Source of the DNA: Chthoniobacterales bacterium
GTDB lineage: Bacteria; Verrucomicrobiota; Verrucomicrobiia; Chthoniobacterales; JACTMZ01
Direction of reading: 5' to 3'
Assembly: GCA_014879535.1 (NCBI GenBank)
Contig: JACSRX010000035.1
Coordinates: 1 to 64,000, forward strand
DNA length: 64,000 nt
Below the pieces are notes generated by a model. That model had not been told where the DNA came from. It was given only the letters and a program-made list of their open reading frames with translations, and ran no database searches. The position numbers were made by a program, and so were the translations under genes. Below are positions 24,581 through 32,836 of the stretch, one piece after another (the stretch's first letter is position 1; the number at the start of each line of letters is the position of its first letter).

Positions 24581-25218
24581 GCCACCGCCTCCATGTCCAT
24601 GGCACTTTCCAGATCGGCCAGCGCGGCCCGCACGCACCCGCCACAGCCCAGGGCGATCTCATGCGCGAGCGCTTTGGGCGCTTTCCACCGCCGAACCAGC
24701 CATGCCGCGATCTCGCCCGTGTCAGGGGCGGCAATCTTCCAAACCTGAAATCGCGTCTGCAACCGCTCGGTCAGCAGGTCGAGTTGCAGGTTGCTCGTGC
24801 CGAGGAACGCCCGCCCCGGACGCAGCTTGTCCAGATACGTGAGCAGCAGGTCCTGGCTCTCCTTGGAGGCCCGGTCGAGTTCATTGACGATCCGCGCCTC
24901 GCCCCCGCCGAACAGGCTCCCGTAGGCCAGCCCGTCCATCCAGCGCCGGACTGTCTCCAGCGTGATCTCCCGCCCGTTGAAGTCCTCGATGGCCAACGCC
25001 TGCCCGCCGCACAAGGCCAGCGCGGTCATCTCGGCCACGCTCGTCTTGCCCACGCCCGGCGGCCCGTAGAGCAGGAGCTTCATCGGCCCACCGCCTGACA
25101 ACTTCACCCGCTCCGCCTTGGCCACCAACGCGGCCGCAACTCGGCCCGCATGGCCGATCAGGTCTTGCGGCTTACGCGGCCGGAACGAGGCGGGTGTGAC
25201 TGTGTGCTTGGTTTTCAT
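24577..25218 (-). CDS. clamp-loader/RarA-type AAA ATPase core, 213 aa
   Basis: Walker A is LLYGPPGVGKTSVAEM. An acidic Walker-B-like region, EARIVNELDRASKESQDLLLTYLDK, and sensor AFLGTSNLQLDLLTERLQTRF follow. The protein ends soon after the lid helices, so it is shorter than DnaX or RarA. A separate gene at 58382-58984 encodes a RarA C-terminal-like domain, so the two may act together as a split RarA. It is the second AAA ATPase of the element. Confidence 0.78.
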   Translation of the reverse strand: MKTKHTVTPASFRPRKPQDLIGHAGRVAAALVAKAERVKLSGGGPMKLLLYGPPGVGKTSVAEMTALALCGGQALAIEDFNGREITLETVRRWMDGLAYGSLFGGGEARIVNELDRASKESQDLLLTYLDKLRPGRAFLGTSNLQLDLLTERLQTRFQVWKIAAPDTGEIAAWLVRRWKAPKALAHEIALGCGGCVRAALADLESAMDMEAVA

Positions 25219-25360
25219 AGTCTTCGATTCGTTGGAGTTCGGCGGCCACGGCCCGTGCGCCCTTGCGATAGACCGTGACCGCGATCAGTTCCGCCCCCCG
25301 CCACACGGCCCAGTAGCGCGTCTGGCGGTAGCGGCTGATGTGGATGAAGCGCGTGCTCAC
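25172..25360 (-). CDS. hypothetical protein, 62 aa
   Basis: I choose GTG 25360, preceded by GGAGG and overlapping the upstream stop (GTGA); the track start 25456 is in another gene. The product (STRFIHISRYRQTRYWAVWRG) is basic with a beta-hairpin pattern and a helical end. Its 3' end overlaps the next AAA gene by 47 bases, more than usual, so the gene could be annotated with caution. Confidence 0.5.
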   Translation of the reverse strand: MSTRFIHISRYRQTRYWAVWRGAELIAVTVYRKGARAVAAELQRIEDYENQAHSHTRLVPAA

Positions 25361-25548
25361 GACTCGGCCTCCGTGGTCGAGGGTTCGCGCCGCTCCCAGA
25401 GGTCCGCGGCCACCATGGCTTCGATGCGGGTTGCGAAGTTCTCGCCCACCCAGCACTCGAAGGCCCCGCGCTCATCGAACCCGACGCGCACGGCCGTCCA
25501 GCCGCCCGCGGGCGCAGGCACCACTTCCGGTGGATGCAGCGTGGTCAT
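25357..25548 (-). CDS. hypothetical protein, 63 aa
   Basis: Starts at ATG 25548 in an ATGA overlap with the upstream 188-aa gene (track start 25557 is 3 codons earlier). Sequence WTAVRVGFDERGAFECWVGENF suggests a small beta-sheet protein followed by a helix. No family recognised. Part of the tightly coupled minus-strand operon. Confidence 0.6.
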   Translation of the reverse strand: MTTLHPPEVVPAPAGGWTAVRVGFDERGAFECWVGENFATRIEAMVAADLWERREPSTTEAES

Positions 25549-26111
25549 TTCCCCCACCCCTCCCGGCGGATGCGGGCCTTGAGCGTGTTGACCGGCACAT
25601 CGAAATGCGCCGCCGTCTGCTTGATGCTGCGTGTCTTCCTGTAGTGGCTGCGGATGGCCTTCCAGTCCGGTCCGAGGATCGCCCGCAGTTGCGCGGGAAT
25701 GGGCCGTGTGGGCTCACGCCGCTTGGACTCTGGGGTGGAGGATGCCGCGTCGAAGCGCTTTGGAGCGGCCAAATCGATCTCCCCTACCCCGCCGCCCTTG
25801 CGCCCCTCCAACACGGCCAGCCGGTTCTTGATGGCCGCCATCTCGGTTCGCACGGCCGCTTCCGCCGCCTCGCGCACGAGCTTGGCCGCATCCATCCGGC
25901 CTCCGCTCACGGCAACCTGCGCCATCTTCGCCGCCACGATCTCCTCGATCAGGGCGGTCGGGATTTCCGTGATGGCATAGACCAACCCCGTCAGACTCTC
26001 CAACCCGAGGGCCTGCTTCATCGCATCCCGCGCCTCCCGCGGGCTTTCGGCCTCCACGCGCTGGTCGAACACGATGCGCCCACCCTGACTGGCCACGACT
26101 TTGAACGTCAT
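25545..26111 (-). CDS. hypothetical phage protein with C-terminal HTH, 188 aa
   Basis: Starts at ATG 26111 in the ATGA overlap with the glutamine amidotransferase. The N-terminal 40 residues are beta-rich (MTFKVVASQGGRIVFDQ). The middle is a long helix that may form a coiled coil. The C-terminus is a helix-turn-helix (IKQTAAHFDVPVNTLKARIRREGW) like those of phage terminase small subunits or regulators. It probably binds DNA, but the role is not clear. Confidence 0.65.
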   Translation of the reverse strand: MTFKVVASQGGRIVFDQRVEAESPREARDAMKQALGLESLTGLVYAITEIPTALIEEIVAAKMAQVAVSGGRMDAAKLVREAAEAAVRTEMAAIKNRLAVLEGRKGGGVGEIDLAAPKRFDAASSTPESKRREPTRPIPAQLRAILGPDWKAIRSHYRKTRSIKQTAAHFDVPVNTLKARIRREGWGK

Positions 26112-26752
26112 GACGCCACCTCCTCTCCGCCCTCGCTCCACAGAGCCAACTGTTCGCCATCATCGGCATCGGCCCACCGCGCCCGCCTCTCCGCCCGCTC
26201 CAACTCATAGACGAAGCCGAGGTTCGAGGTCTGCATCCCACGCCATTTGCGCCACTGCCCGTAGAGCTTGGTCCGCTTGGGCGTGTAGAGGACGAACCGC
26301 CCGTCGATGTGTTCGAGCGTCGAGTCATCCCGCAGCATGTCCACCAGCAGGGCGATCACCCGCGTGTCGCTGATCGGGCGGCTGATCGTCCGGTCCTGCC
26401 TCTTCTCGATGAATTCGAGCGCGCTCTTGTGACCGCCCCACGTGCCGTTGTGGAACAGCAGCCGCCCCGCCTTGCCTTCCAGCTTGGTCGAGGCCCCGCG
26501 GTCCACGGGGAACGGGTGGCACAGCCGCGGGTCCACCCCGCCCACGCTCGCCCACCGGAAGTGGAGCACGATTTCGCCCTCCAGCTTCCCGATCAGCCCG
26601 GCCAACTGCTCCGGCCCGAGGTTCTTCTTCCAATGCACGGCACCGTCCTGGCGCCAGCCGATTCCCGCACCGTGCGGGTTGGCCGCATGGCACGCTTTCA
26701 GCACATCCAAGTCCGGCCGCACCTGCGGGGGACATACGAGGATCACACACAT
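26108..26752 (-). CDS. class II glutamine amidotransferase (Ntn-type)
   Basis: A 214-aa protein beginning MCVILV, so that Cys2 becomes the N-terminal nucleophile after Met removal. Conserved class II amidotransferase motifs follow: ANPHGAGIGW, VLHFRWAS and LLFHNGTWGGH. It releases ammonia from glutamine or another amide and usually partners a synthetase or ligase. In this element an amidoligase-like and a gamma-glutamyl-cyclotransferase-like gene occur at 55-58 kb, which suggests a joint peptide-modification role. It heads the minus-strand operon and has a palindrome upstream. Confidence 0.87.
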   Translation of the reverse strand: MCVILVCPPQVRPDLDVLKACHAANPHGAGIGWRQDGAVHWKKNLGPEQLAGLIGKLEGEIVLHFRWASVGGVDPRLCHPFPVDRGASTKLEGKAGRLLFHNGTWGGHKSALEFIEKRQDRTISRPISDTRVIALLVDMLRDDSTLEHIDGRFVLYTPKRTKLYGQWRKWRGMQTSNLGFVYELERAERRARWADADDGEQLALWSEGGEEVAS

Positions 26753-26789
26753 ACTTTCTGGTTCCTTTCTGTTCTTGGTTTCGTTGTGG

Positions 26790-26806
26790 CTACGCGACTT
26801 GCGTAG
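26790..26806. promoter_or_regulatory. repeated palindrome CTACGCGACTTGCGTAG (copy 2)
   Basis: Identical 17-mer to 23195-23211; here the arms extend to GCTACGC/GCGTAGC. Located between the 54-aa ORF and the amidotransferase start. Candidate operator for one of the HTH proteins or an mRNA hairpin. Confidence 0.4.
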
Positions 26807-26815
26807 CTCAAAGGC

Positions 26816-26980
26816 CTAAAGAGCGGCATCGGGGTAGCGCTCATCAAATTGGCGGCAGAGCCGCAGGGCTTCGTGCCGGTAGTGGCGGAAGTCCGAGTGC
26901 AGGCGGCCGAAGAGCCCGAGCGCACAATCGCGCTTGCTGCCCGTCCACCCGAGGTAGTCCCAGAGGAACTTCACTTCCAT
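26816..26980 (-). CDS. small hypothetical protein, 54 aa (missed by ORF track)
   Basis: The minus frame from ATG 26980 encodes a protein-like 54-aa sequence (MEVKFLWDYLGWTG, then DFRHYRHEALRLCRQFDERY). It is rich in aromatic and charged residues and clearly unlike the shadow ORF at 26743-26925. The ribosome-binding site is weak. It probably belongs to the same operon as the amidotransferase. Function unknown. Confidence 0.5.
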   Translation of the reverse strand: MEVKFLWDYLGWTGSKRDCALGLFGRLHSDFRHYRHEALRLCRQFDERYPDAAL

Positions 26981-27055
26981 TGGGCATCAACGACTTACGT
27001 TGGCCCGGAGGGAGTGCATGACGAAACGCATGACAATTGACACGGGAGCACAACC

Positions 27056-28384
27056 ATGAAGAAGACCAGACGACCAATCATCATGAGCGACGGGCGGCGG
27101 GAGGTTCGGATCTACACGACCAAGAACCGCGGGCGCGTGCTCTACCAGATCTCCCACAATTTCGGGGGACGGCGGGAGCGGCGCAGCTTTGCCGACCTGC
27201 AGGAGGCCAAGCGCGAGGCGAACCTCCTGCTCAACACGCACACACGGGACGAGGCCGAGGGCATGGGGATGTCGCTGGCCGAGATCCAGAGCTACGGGGC
27301 GGCGAGGCGCGTGCTGGACGAGGCGAAGATCCCGCTGCACGTGGCGGCGGAGTTGGTCACGCAAGCGCAACGAGAACTTGGCGCGGGGGTGTCCATTGTC
27401 GAGGCGGCGCGGTATTGGGCACGAAACAACAAGGGGATCACGCGCAAGACGGTCTTGGACTTGGTCGAGGAATACGCCCGGGACTGCGATGCCCTGCAGA
27501 CCATCCCGGGCTACCGGCGCAACCTCCGACTGGCAGTCACGCGATTCGGGGAGGCGACCAAGGACATCATGCTGCCCGACATTCGCACCGAGCAGGTCGA
27601 TACCTGGCTCAAGGTTGATGAGTGGACGCTGACCACGAGGAACCATTACCGCCAAAGGCTGATCGCATTCTCGCGGTGGGCCAAGAAGCGCGGTTATCTC
27701 GGCATGGAGAACCGCGAGTTCGAGGAGGCCATGCTCTACAAGGTCGATCCTATGGAGACGGAAATCTTCACGTCGGATGAAATGCGGCGGTTGCTTGAGG
27801 CGGCGGGCGATGGCGGGATTCTGCCGATGATGGCAATCGGGGCGTTCGCCGGGATGCGCAGCGCGGAAATCAAGCGGCTGGACTGGAGTGAAATCCTGTG
27901 GGATCGAAACTTGATCGAAGTGAAGCGCCGCAAGTCCAAGACGCGGGCGAGGCGGTTGGTGCCACTGCTGGACAACCTGCGGGCGTGGCTCGCGCCGTTC
28001 GCCCAAGATTCAGGGCCGGTTGTGGTGCATGGGTATCCCGAGGCGGCGATCCTCAAGGTGGCCGCCAAAGCCGGAATCGAGTGGAGAAGGAACGCACTGC
28101 GCCACTCCTTCTGCAGCTACCGGCTTTCGGTGACCAACGACAGTGCCAAGACGGCAATGGAGAGCGGCCACTCGCAGCACATCCTTTTCCGCCACTACCG
28201 CGCCTTGGTGAGCCGGGAGGCCGCGGAGGAATGGTTCTCGATCTACCCCAAGGGCCACCAACCGGCGAAGAAAGAGCCGCAGCCGGGCAACGTGATTTCG
28301 ATGAGCGAGGAGGTTGTCAGGCCCGCGATCAAGGGCGACATCGGGCTGAACCCGCTAGAGATCCGGAAGGCGTTGTTCGGGTGA
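27056..28384 (+). CDS. tyrosine recombinase (integrase)
   Basis: A 442-aa site-specific recombinase. The catalytic domain shows GAFAGMRSAEIKRLDW (Arg I), KRRKSKTRARRLVPL (Lys), ALRHSFCSYRL (Arg II region, with Asn where the usual His precedes), GHSQHILFRHYRAL (His and candidate Tyr). The N-terminal arm-binding and core-binding domains precede it. It is in a position typical of element mobility genes, upstream of an excisionase-like gene. The partner att sites were not identified. TTGACACGG lies about 22 bases before the start. Confidence 0.9.
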   Translation: MKKTRRPIIMSDGRREVRIYTTKNRGRVLYQISHNFGGRRERRSFADLQEAKREANLLLNTHTRDEAEGMGMSLAEIQSYGAARRVLDEAKIPLHVAAELVTQAQRELGAGVSIVEAARYWARNNKGITRKTVLDLVEEYARDCDALQTIPGYRRNLRLAVTRFGEATKDIMLPDIRTEQVDTWLKVDEWTLTTRNHYRQRLIAFSRWAKKRGYLGMENREFEEAMLYKVDPMETEIFTSDEMRRLLEAAGDGGILPMMAIGAFAGMRSAEIKRLDWSEILWDRNLIEVKRRKSKTRARRLVPLLDNLRAWLAPFAQDSGPVVVHGYPEAAILKVAAKAGIEWRRNALRHSFCSYRLSVTNDSAKTAMESGHSQHILFRHYRALVSREAAEEWFSIYPKGHQPAKKEPQPGNVISMSEEVVRPAIKGDIGLNPLEIRKALFG

Positions 28385-28393
28385 CGGGCTCGG

Positions 28394-28834
28394 CTACGCG
28401 GAGAAATCGTCAATGATTTTGTCGATCCTTCGTGGAGTCACGAACTCGTATTCGTCCCTCCAACGGAGGTTCTTACCTTGCTTGTTCGCGTGGGGGATGG
28501 AGCCAAATCTCTCACGGAACCGGAGAAGGAGCGCTCTCTCCAGCTTGCGATAGGTTGCCACCTTGCCCTTACGCGGCGCGGCTATGATGTAGAACTCAAG
28601 AGTATGAACACCCTTGCGGGCGAACAGCTCTTCGGCTTTCCACACAGCGGAGTTGGCAACGCGGCCTGCGCCTTTCTTCGTCGTGCCAATGTATGCGATC
28701 TTCGATTTCCCATGCTGGTAGCGCAGTGGCTTGTTCGCGTAGGCGATGTAAACAAGCTCGGACGCCGCATACGCCGTGCGAGTGATGGTAATCGCGGGGC
28801 TGTTGTGAACCTTCGGACTTGGTGTGCGAGCCAT
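28394..28834 (-). CDS. GIY-YIG-like nuclease domain protein, 146 aa
   Basis: The region VYIAYANKPLRYQHGKSK followed by IAYIGTTKKGAGRVANS resembles the GIY-YIG signature with its downstream Gly and Arg. Later come LEFYIIAAPRKGK and a glutamate-containing helix (YRKLERALLLRFRERFG) plus an Asn-rich PHANKQGKN segment. Such domains occur in homing nucleases and mobile-element proteins. Lone minus-strand gene, convergent with the integrase. Confidence 0.65.
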   Translation of the reverse strand: MARTPSPKVHNSPAITITRTAYAASELVYIAYANKPLRYQHGKSKIAYIGTTKKGAGRVANSAVWKAEELFARKGVHTLEFYIIAAPRKGKVATYRKLERALLLRFRERFGSIPHANKQGKNLRWRDEYEFVTPRRIDKIIDDFSA

Positions 28835-28933
28835 AACGACTTTTTCTCACGCACTTGCCCCTCGGCGGGCGAGACAAATCGGAAGCCGTTGTTCCGCAAC
28901 AACCCGCACGCGAGTTGACACGGCGGCACGGGG

Positions 28934-29170
28934 ATGAATTCCCCCGAACAGCCGGCCGAGTGGCTGACCGAGCAGCAGCTTGCCGACCGCCTCCATGTTT
29001 CGATCCGGCACCTCGCCAACCTGCGGAAGGCGGGCCTGCCCTACGTCCAGCTCGGGGCGAGTGTGCGCTACCGGCTCGGGGAGGTTGAGGCGTATCTGGC
29101 GGCGAACCGGCGGCTGTCCTCGCACGTGGAGCGCGGGCGGCGGCGGGCGAAGATCGGAGGCCGCAAGTGA
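28934..29170 (+). CDS. excisionase-like helix-turn-helix protein
   Basis: A 78-aa DNA-binding protein with a winged-helix Xis/AlpA-type pattern: WLTEQQLADRLHVSIRHLANLRKAGLPYVQLG followed by VRYRLGEVEAYLA. Basic C-terminus (RGRRRAKIGGRK). Located near the integrase, so a recombination directionality factor is likely. TTGACACGG lies 19 bases before the ATG, as at several other element genes. Confidence 0.8.
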   Translation: MNSPEQPAEWLTEQQLADRLHVSIRHLANLRKAGLPYVQLGASVRYRLGEVEAYLAANRRLSSHVERGRRRAKIGGRK

Positions 29171-29508
29171 ACCTGGCGCACATCGCCGTGCCCGAGGGCG
29201 TGGAGTTCCGCTGGAGCATGGATGGCGAGGCGTGCCGGGCCGCGGCGCAGGAGATGGGGATCGCGGTGGAGATGGGGAAAGACCTGGCCCGGGTCGGCGG
29301 CGTCAACATCGCGGCGGGCATCGGGAGGGACGGCGAGTGGCTGCGGGCGTTCGTGGCGAGCGATGTCCCGGAGCAGACGGGGATCGACTGGATGGAGTTC
29401 GCGGTGAGGCCCGTGACCGAGATGTCCGCCGATTGGCTGGTGTCGGCGGTGAGCGCGGTGGTGAGGCCGTGTCCGCAGACGATCCGGTTCACCGTGCCGC
29501 AGTGGTAG
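29167..29508 (+). CDS. hypothetical protein, 113 aa
   Basis: GTG 29167 overlaps the excisionase stop (GTGA). The protein has mixed alpha/beta character (EFRWSMDGEACRAAAQEMG, then DWMEFAVRPVTEMSADWLVSAVSAV). Not recognised. Coupled to the HTH gene, so perhaps a partner of it. Confidence 0.6.
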   Translation: MNLAHIAVPEGVEFRWSMDGEACRAAAQEMGIAVEMGKDLARVGGVNIAAGIGRDGEWLRAFVASDVPEQTGIDWMEFAVRPVTEMSADWLVSAVSAVVRPCPQTIRFTVPQW

Positions 29509-29561
29509 GGCGGCAGTCTGCTGCTGGATTTCCAGCGCGGCTGATCCATGCTGCGAGCGGC

Positions 29562-30383
29562 ATGAAGATCATCTCGTGGAACATGGCTCAACGCTCCAAG
29601 TGCTGGCGGTTCGTTGCGGAAATGGACGCCGATGTGGCACTGCTTCAGGAGGCCTCCGCCCCGACTTGTCCGCTTCCGCCGCACTTCGACCTCGATGATG
29701 AGCAGCCGTGGAGGACCGCGGCGGGCAAGCGAAACTGGCGCACTGCCATCGTCGGGTTGTCGCCGGAGGTGAAGCTTGAACGTGTGCCAACCAAACCGCT
29801 GGCGGAGGCAGGGGAAGGCGATCTTGGCGTGAGCCTCGCCGGCACGATCTCCGTGGCGCATGTTGAGCACCCGTCGCTTGGAGGACGAGTCACCTTGGTT
29901 TCAATGTATGCTGGATGGCAGCGCCCCCACCCCAGCGCGGGAGGCAGATGGATTATCGCTGACGCCGCCGCGCACAGGTTGATTTCCGACATCTCCAGCC
30001 TCATCGGCAGCGAGCAGAATCATCGCATCATCGCCGCGGGCGACCTCAACTGTCTTCATGGCTACGGCGACGAAGGTAAGGAGTATTGGGCGCGGCGCTA
30101 CCACACGATCTTCGACCGGTTCGAGGCGATCGGCTTGGCTTTCGTTGGGCCTCAGTTTCCCGGCGGGCGGCAGGCATCCCCATGGCCTGATGAACTGCCG
30201 CCGACGAGCAAGAATGTCCCGACCCGTCACACGCCGAAGCAGGGGCCGGCAGGTGCCACGCGGCAACTCGATTTCGTGTTCGCCTCGCATGGACTCGCCC
30301 CGCAGGTTCAAGTCCGCGCCCTGAACGAGGTGGATGCCTGGGGGCCGAGCGACCACTGCCGGGTGGAGATCGTCGTTGGCTGA
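29562..30383 (+). CDS. endonuclease/exonuclease/phosphatase-fold hydrolase
   Basis: The true start is ATG 29562 (MKIISWNMAQRSKCW). The 273-aa product has the EEP metal-site order: ISWN (Asn), LLQEAS (Glu), AAGDLN (Asp-x-Asn) and WGPSDHCRVEIV (Asp-His). It could act as a nuclease or phosphodiesterase/phosphatase. The long ORF upstream from 28980 is a shadow of preceding genes. Lone gene before a long regulatory gap; lower GC than the surrounding phage genes, so possibly separate cargo. Confidence 0.8.
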   Translation: MKIISWNMAQRSKCWRFVAEMDADVALLQEASAPTCPLPPHFDLDDEQPWRTAAGKRNWRTAIVGLSPEVKLERVPTKPLAEAGEGDLGVSLAGTISVAHVEHPSLGGRVTLVSMYAGWQRPHPSAGGRWIIADAAAHRLISDISSLIGSEQNHRIIAAGDLNCLHGYGDEGKEYWARRYHTIFDRFEAIGLAFVGPQFPGGRQASPWPDELPPTSKNVPTRHTPKQGPAGATRQLDFVFASHGLAPQVQVRALNEVDAWGPSDHCRVEIVVG

Positions 30384-30420
30384 GTTTCTTCTCCCCCTCT
30401 CCCCCTACCATCCGCGCCCG

Positions 30421-30560
30421 CCGGCTCTTATGGAGAAGCGCGGCCTCGTGAGTTCCCACGCCTGATAAACGCCCGGGGCAAGCGGCGTCAAAAACCATGC
30501 CAACGGTGAGGCCGTCCGCAAAATGGTGAAAAATATGGTGATGGGTCAGTGATTCCACGC
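30421..30560 (+). promoter_or_regulatory. shared phage promoter module (site 2)
   Basis: This gap carries, in order towards the 30684 gene, CCACGCCTGATAAACGC, GTCAAAAACCATGCCAAC and AATGGTGAAAAATATGG. The same three blocks occur in the same order before the amidoligase gene (56.1-56.3 kb, other strand), and subsets occur at 23.7, 57.5 and 59.0 kb. The rest of 30384-30683 holds no gene I can support. Confidence 0.65.
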
Positions 30561-30683
30561 CGCGGGGGCCGGCTGGCACAAAATGAGGGTGAAGGCGAAA
30601 AGCATCACTCCAACAGCCAAGTCCGGTGAGTCCGGAGCGCGTGCGGCGATCACCGCACAACAGCAGCAAGGAAGGCGGTTGTC

Positions 30684-31259
30684 ATGATCGCCTACGAGAA
30701 CGACGCCCCCGTGGCCACGGTGGACTTCGAGTATCCCGACGACGGCGATACCGAGCCCACTGCCACGCGGGACAGGTGGAACGCCGCCGTGCCGCTGCAC
30801 GAGAAATGCCGCCAGCAGAGATTCGCGCCGGTGCCGCGAGACCCGGACGTGTCGTTGCCGATGCTGGAGATGCGGCTCACCGTGCTGCGCGATGCGGTGC
30901 GGGAGGCGGCCGACCACGGCGACTTCGAGACGCTAGCCCGCCTGTGCGCCAAGGCCCGCGGGACCGAGCAGCGGATCAAGGAGGAGCAATTACGCTATGG
31001 CAGTCCGGGCGGCGTCGAGCGCCACGGGAGCGTGGTGATCGTCGATGATCCCGAGCGGGGCAAGGTGGTCCTGCAGTTCCCTCGCCCCCTGCCCTTGCAG
31101 ATCCGGCGGTGGGTGAAGATCTGCGGGTTCACGGGTTGCGGCGACGGGGCCACGTTCTGGCGTTTCCGCACGTTCCGCCGCGAGGAGAACGTCGCCTTGG
31201 AAACGGCGCGGACCTGCATCGAGGGGCTCGGGCGCATGGGCTGGAAGGAGGCGGCATGA
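30684..31259 (+). CDS. hypothetical phage protein, 191 aa
   Basis: First gene of a three-gene plus-strand operon controlled by the shared promoter module; GGAAGGCGG precedes ATG 30684. The C-terminal third (VVLQFPRPLPLQIRRWVKICGFTG and ATFWRFRTF) looks like a small alpha/beta domain. The middle is a long helix. No recognised function. Its stop overlaps the four-HTH gene. Confidence 0.65.
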   Translation: MIAYENDAPVATVDFEYPDDGDTEPTATRDRWNAAVPLHEKCRQQRFAPVPRDPDVSLPMLEMRLTVLRDAVREAADHGDFETLARLCAKARGTEQRIKEEQLRYGSPGGVERHGSVVIVDDPERGKVVLQFPRPLPLQIRRWVKICGFTGCGDGATFWRFRTFRREENVALETARTCIEGLGRMGWKEAA

Positions 31260-32074
31260 ACGCGGTGGACTTCTCGACGCGGCTGGCCGCATGGTGCGCC
31301 AAGTATCCGAACCAAAGCATCGCGGCGGCCGAGCTGGGCGCGTCGTATGGCACGCTGACCGGGTGGCTCGGGGGCCGGATGCCCTGCGCGTTGACCCGGG
31401 CGGCGGTGCTGCGGCGGATCGAGTACGGGACGATGGAGCCGGTTCGTGCGGTGAGCGCCGCCGAGTTGGCCGCCGAGTGCCGGATGTGGCGCGGGCGGCA
31501 CGGGCTGTCGCAGATCAACGCGGCGGAACTGCTCGGGTTGCCCCGCGAGACAATCCGCTCGGTGGAAGCGATGGGGCACGAGCCCAAGCCGCTGTTCTCC
31601 GACGAGATCCTGCACCGCATGGGTCAGCCGGTGGACGCGGAGGCGCTGGCGGAAGTGAAGCGCCGGGAGCGGCCCGTGGAGCCGGCGGTTCTGGCAGCCG
31701 CGCTGCGGAGGTGGAGGAAGCGGCACCGGATGACCCGCGACCGGGCGGCCGACGCGCTGACCAAGATGGGGTTCTTCACCACGGGCCGCACGATCTGGGT
31801 GTGGGAAACGGCGCGGATGCTGCCGCGGCAACCGATGGCCCTGATGAGGATGCTCGAAGCCAAACCGCCGAAGCCTCCGCGCAAGCCGAAGCCGGACAAG
31901 TCGTTCGGGCGGCAGTTGCGGGCGTGGCGGCGGGGGCGCGGGCTGACGCAAGTGCAGGCGTTGGCGGCTCTAGGCGTGCCGGGCGATCAGGCGAAGTGGA
32001 GTGATTGGGAGCGGGGCAAGAAGATCCCGAAGAACGTGCCCGAGTTGATCGCCAAGATGGAGGCCGTGTCGTGA
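31256..32074 (+). CDS. protein with four tandem helix-turn-helix units, 272 aa
   Basis: ATG 31256 overlaps the upstream stop. Four Cro/XRE- or homeodomain-like HTH units can be read along the chain: SIAAAELGASYGTLTGWLGG, SQINAAELLGLPRETIRSVE, DRAADALTKMGFFTTGRTIW and TQVQALAALGVPGDQAKWSD. A proline/lysine linker (PPKPPRKPKP) separates the third and fourth. It could bind an extended or repeated operator, such as the shared promoter modules, as a regulator or nucleoid-type protein. I know of no standard family with this layout. Confidence 0.7.
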   Translation: MNAVDFSTRLAAWCAKYPNQSIAAAELGASYGTLTGWLGGRMPCALTRAAVLRRIEYGTMEPVRAVSAAELAAECRMWRGRHGLSQINAAELLGLPRETIRSVEAMGHEPKPLFSDEILHRMGQPVDAEALAEVKRRERPVEPAVLAAALRRWRKRHRMTRDRAADALTKMGFFTTGRTIWVWETARMLPRQPMALMRMLEAKPPKPPRKPKPDKSFGRQLRAWRRGRGLTQVQALAALGVPGDQAKWSDWERGKKIPKNVPELIAKMEAVS

Positions 32075-32622
32075 ACGATCCCCACCTGACCGACGAGGAG
32101 ACGGATGTGGTGCTCGCGCTCAACGGGATCACGGTCTTGAACGAAGCGCCCGCCGCCCCCTCGGACCCGCTGCGGCCGACCTACCAGCGCCTGCCCGACT
32201 ACGTGCGGGAGATGCTGGAGAAGCCGCTGCGGAACATCCGCGCCACGCATCCCGAGGCGGTGACGATGCTGCGGCAGCGGCTCTCGATCCTCGAAAACGC
32301 CCGGCAGTTCGGCAGCAGTGTGAAGCTGGAGGCCCGGATCGCCCGGACCCGAGCCGTGCTGGCCCACGCGGAAGCCCTGGCCGCCACGCCGACGAGCGAG
32401 GAGAAGATCGGGGACTGCCTCGTGCTCGATGATGCCGCCGCGGGACATGTCGTGATCCGGTGCGGGTTTGACCTCACGCCCGAGATGGTGCGGCGCGTGC
32501 GGGCTTCGGGTTTTGCGCCCAGCGGACGTTCAGCAAAGCGCCCGAGGAAGATCATCGACGGTGAGAACGACGCGCTTATTGCCGCACGCGTGTTGGCGCG
32601 GTGGCTCAATCGGGCCGCCTGA
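32071..32622 (+). CDS. hypothetical phage protein, 183 aa
   Basis: GTG 32071 overlaps the four-HTH gene's stop (GTGA); the track start 32005 is upstream of it. The N-terminus is acidic, the middle helical (TMLRQRLSILENARQFGSSVKLEARI), and the C-terminus (TPEMVRRVRASGFAPSGRSAKRPRK) resembles the basic motif of small phage proteins that contact nucleic acid. Last gene of the operon. A GCTGATAAAC element follows about 50 bp later. Confidence 0.6.
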   Translation: MNDPHLTDEETDVVLALNGITVLNEAPAAPSDPLRPTYQRLPDYVREMLEKPLRNIRATHPEAVTMLRQRLSILENARQFGSSVKLEARIARTRAVLAHAEALAATPTSEEKIGDCLVLDDAAAGHVVIRCGFDLTPEMVRRVRASGFAPSGRSAKRPRKIIDGENDALIAARVLARWLNRAA

Positions 32623-32836
32623 CGGGCGGGGCTATCTCCACCCTCGCGGCTGCGGAAACGCGGCTCACACGGCTGATAAACAAGGGGAAACTGGGAGCCT
32701 GTTCCAGCCCTTCAAGCTGTCTCTCGTCCAGTTTGACCGTGCGTGACGAATGCCGTCGGCTTCCCGTCCAAGCTCAGAAAGCCCTCCTCAAGTCTTCCTG
32801 ATTGAGTTATTACCCACCCGTATCCTCAACCAAAGC

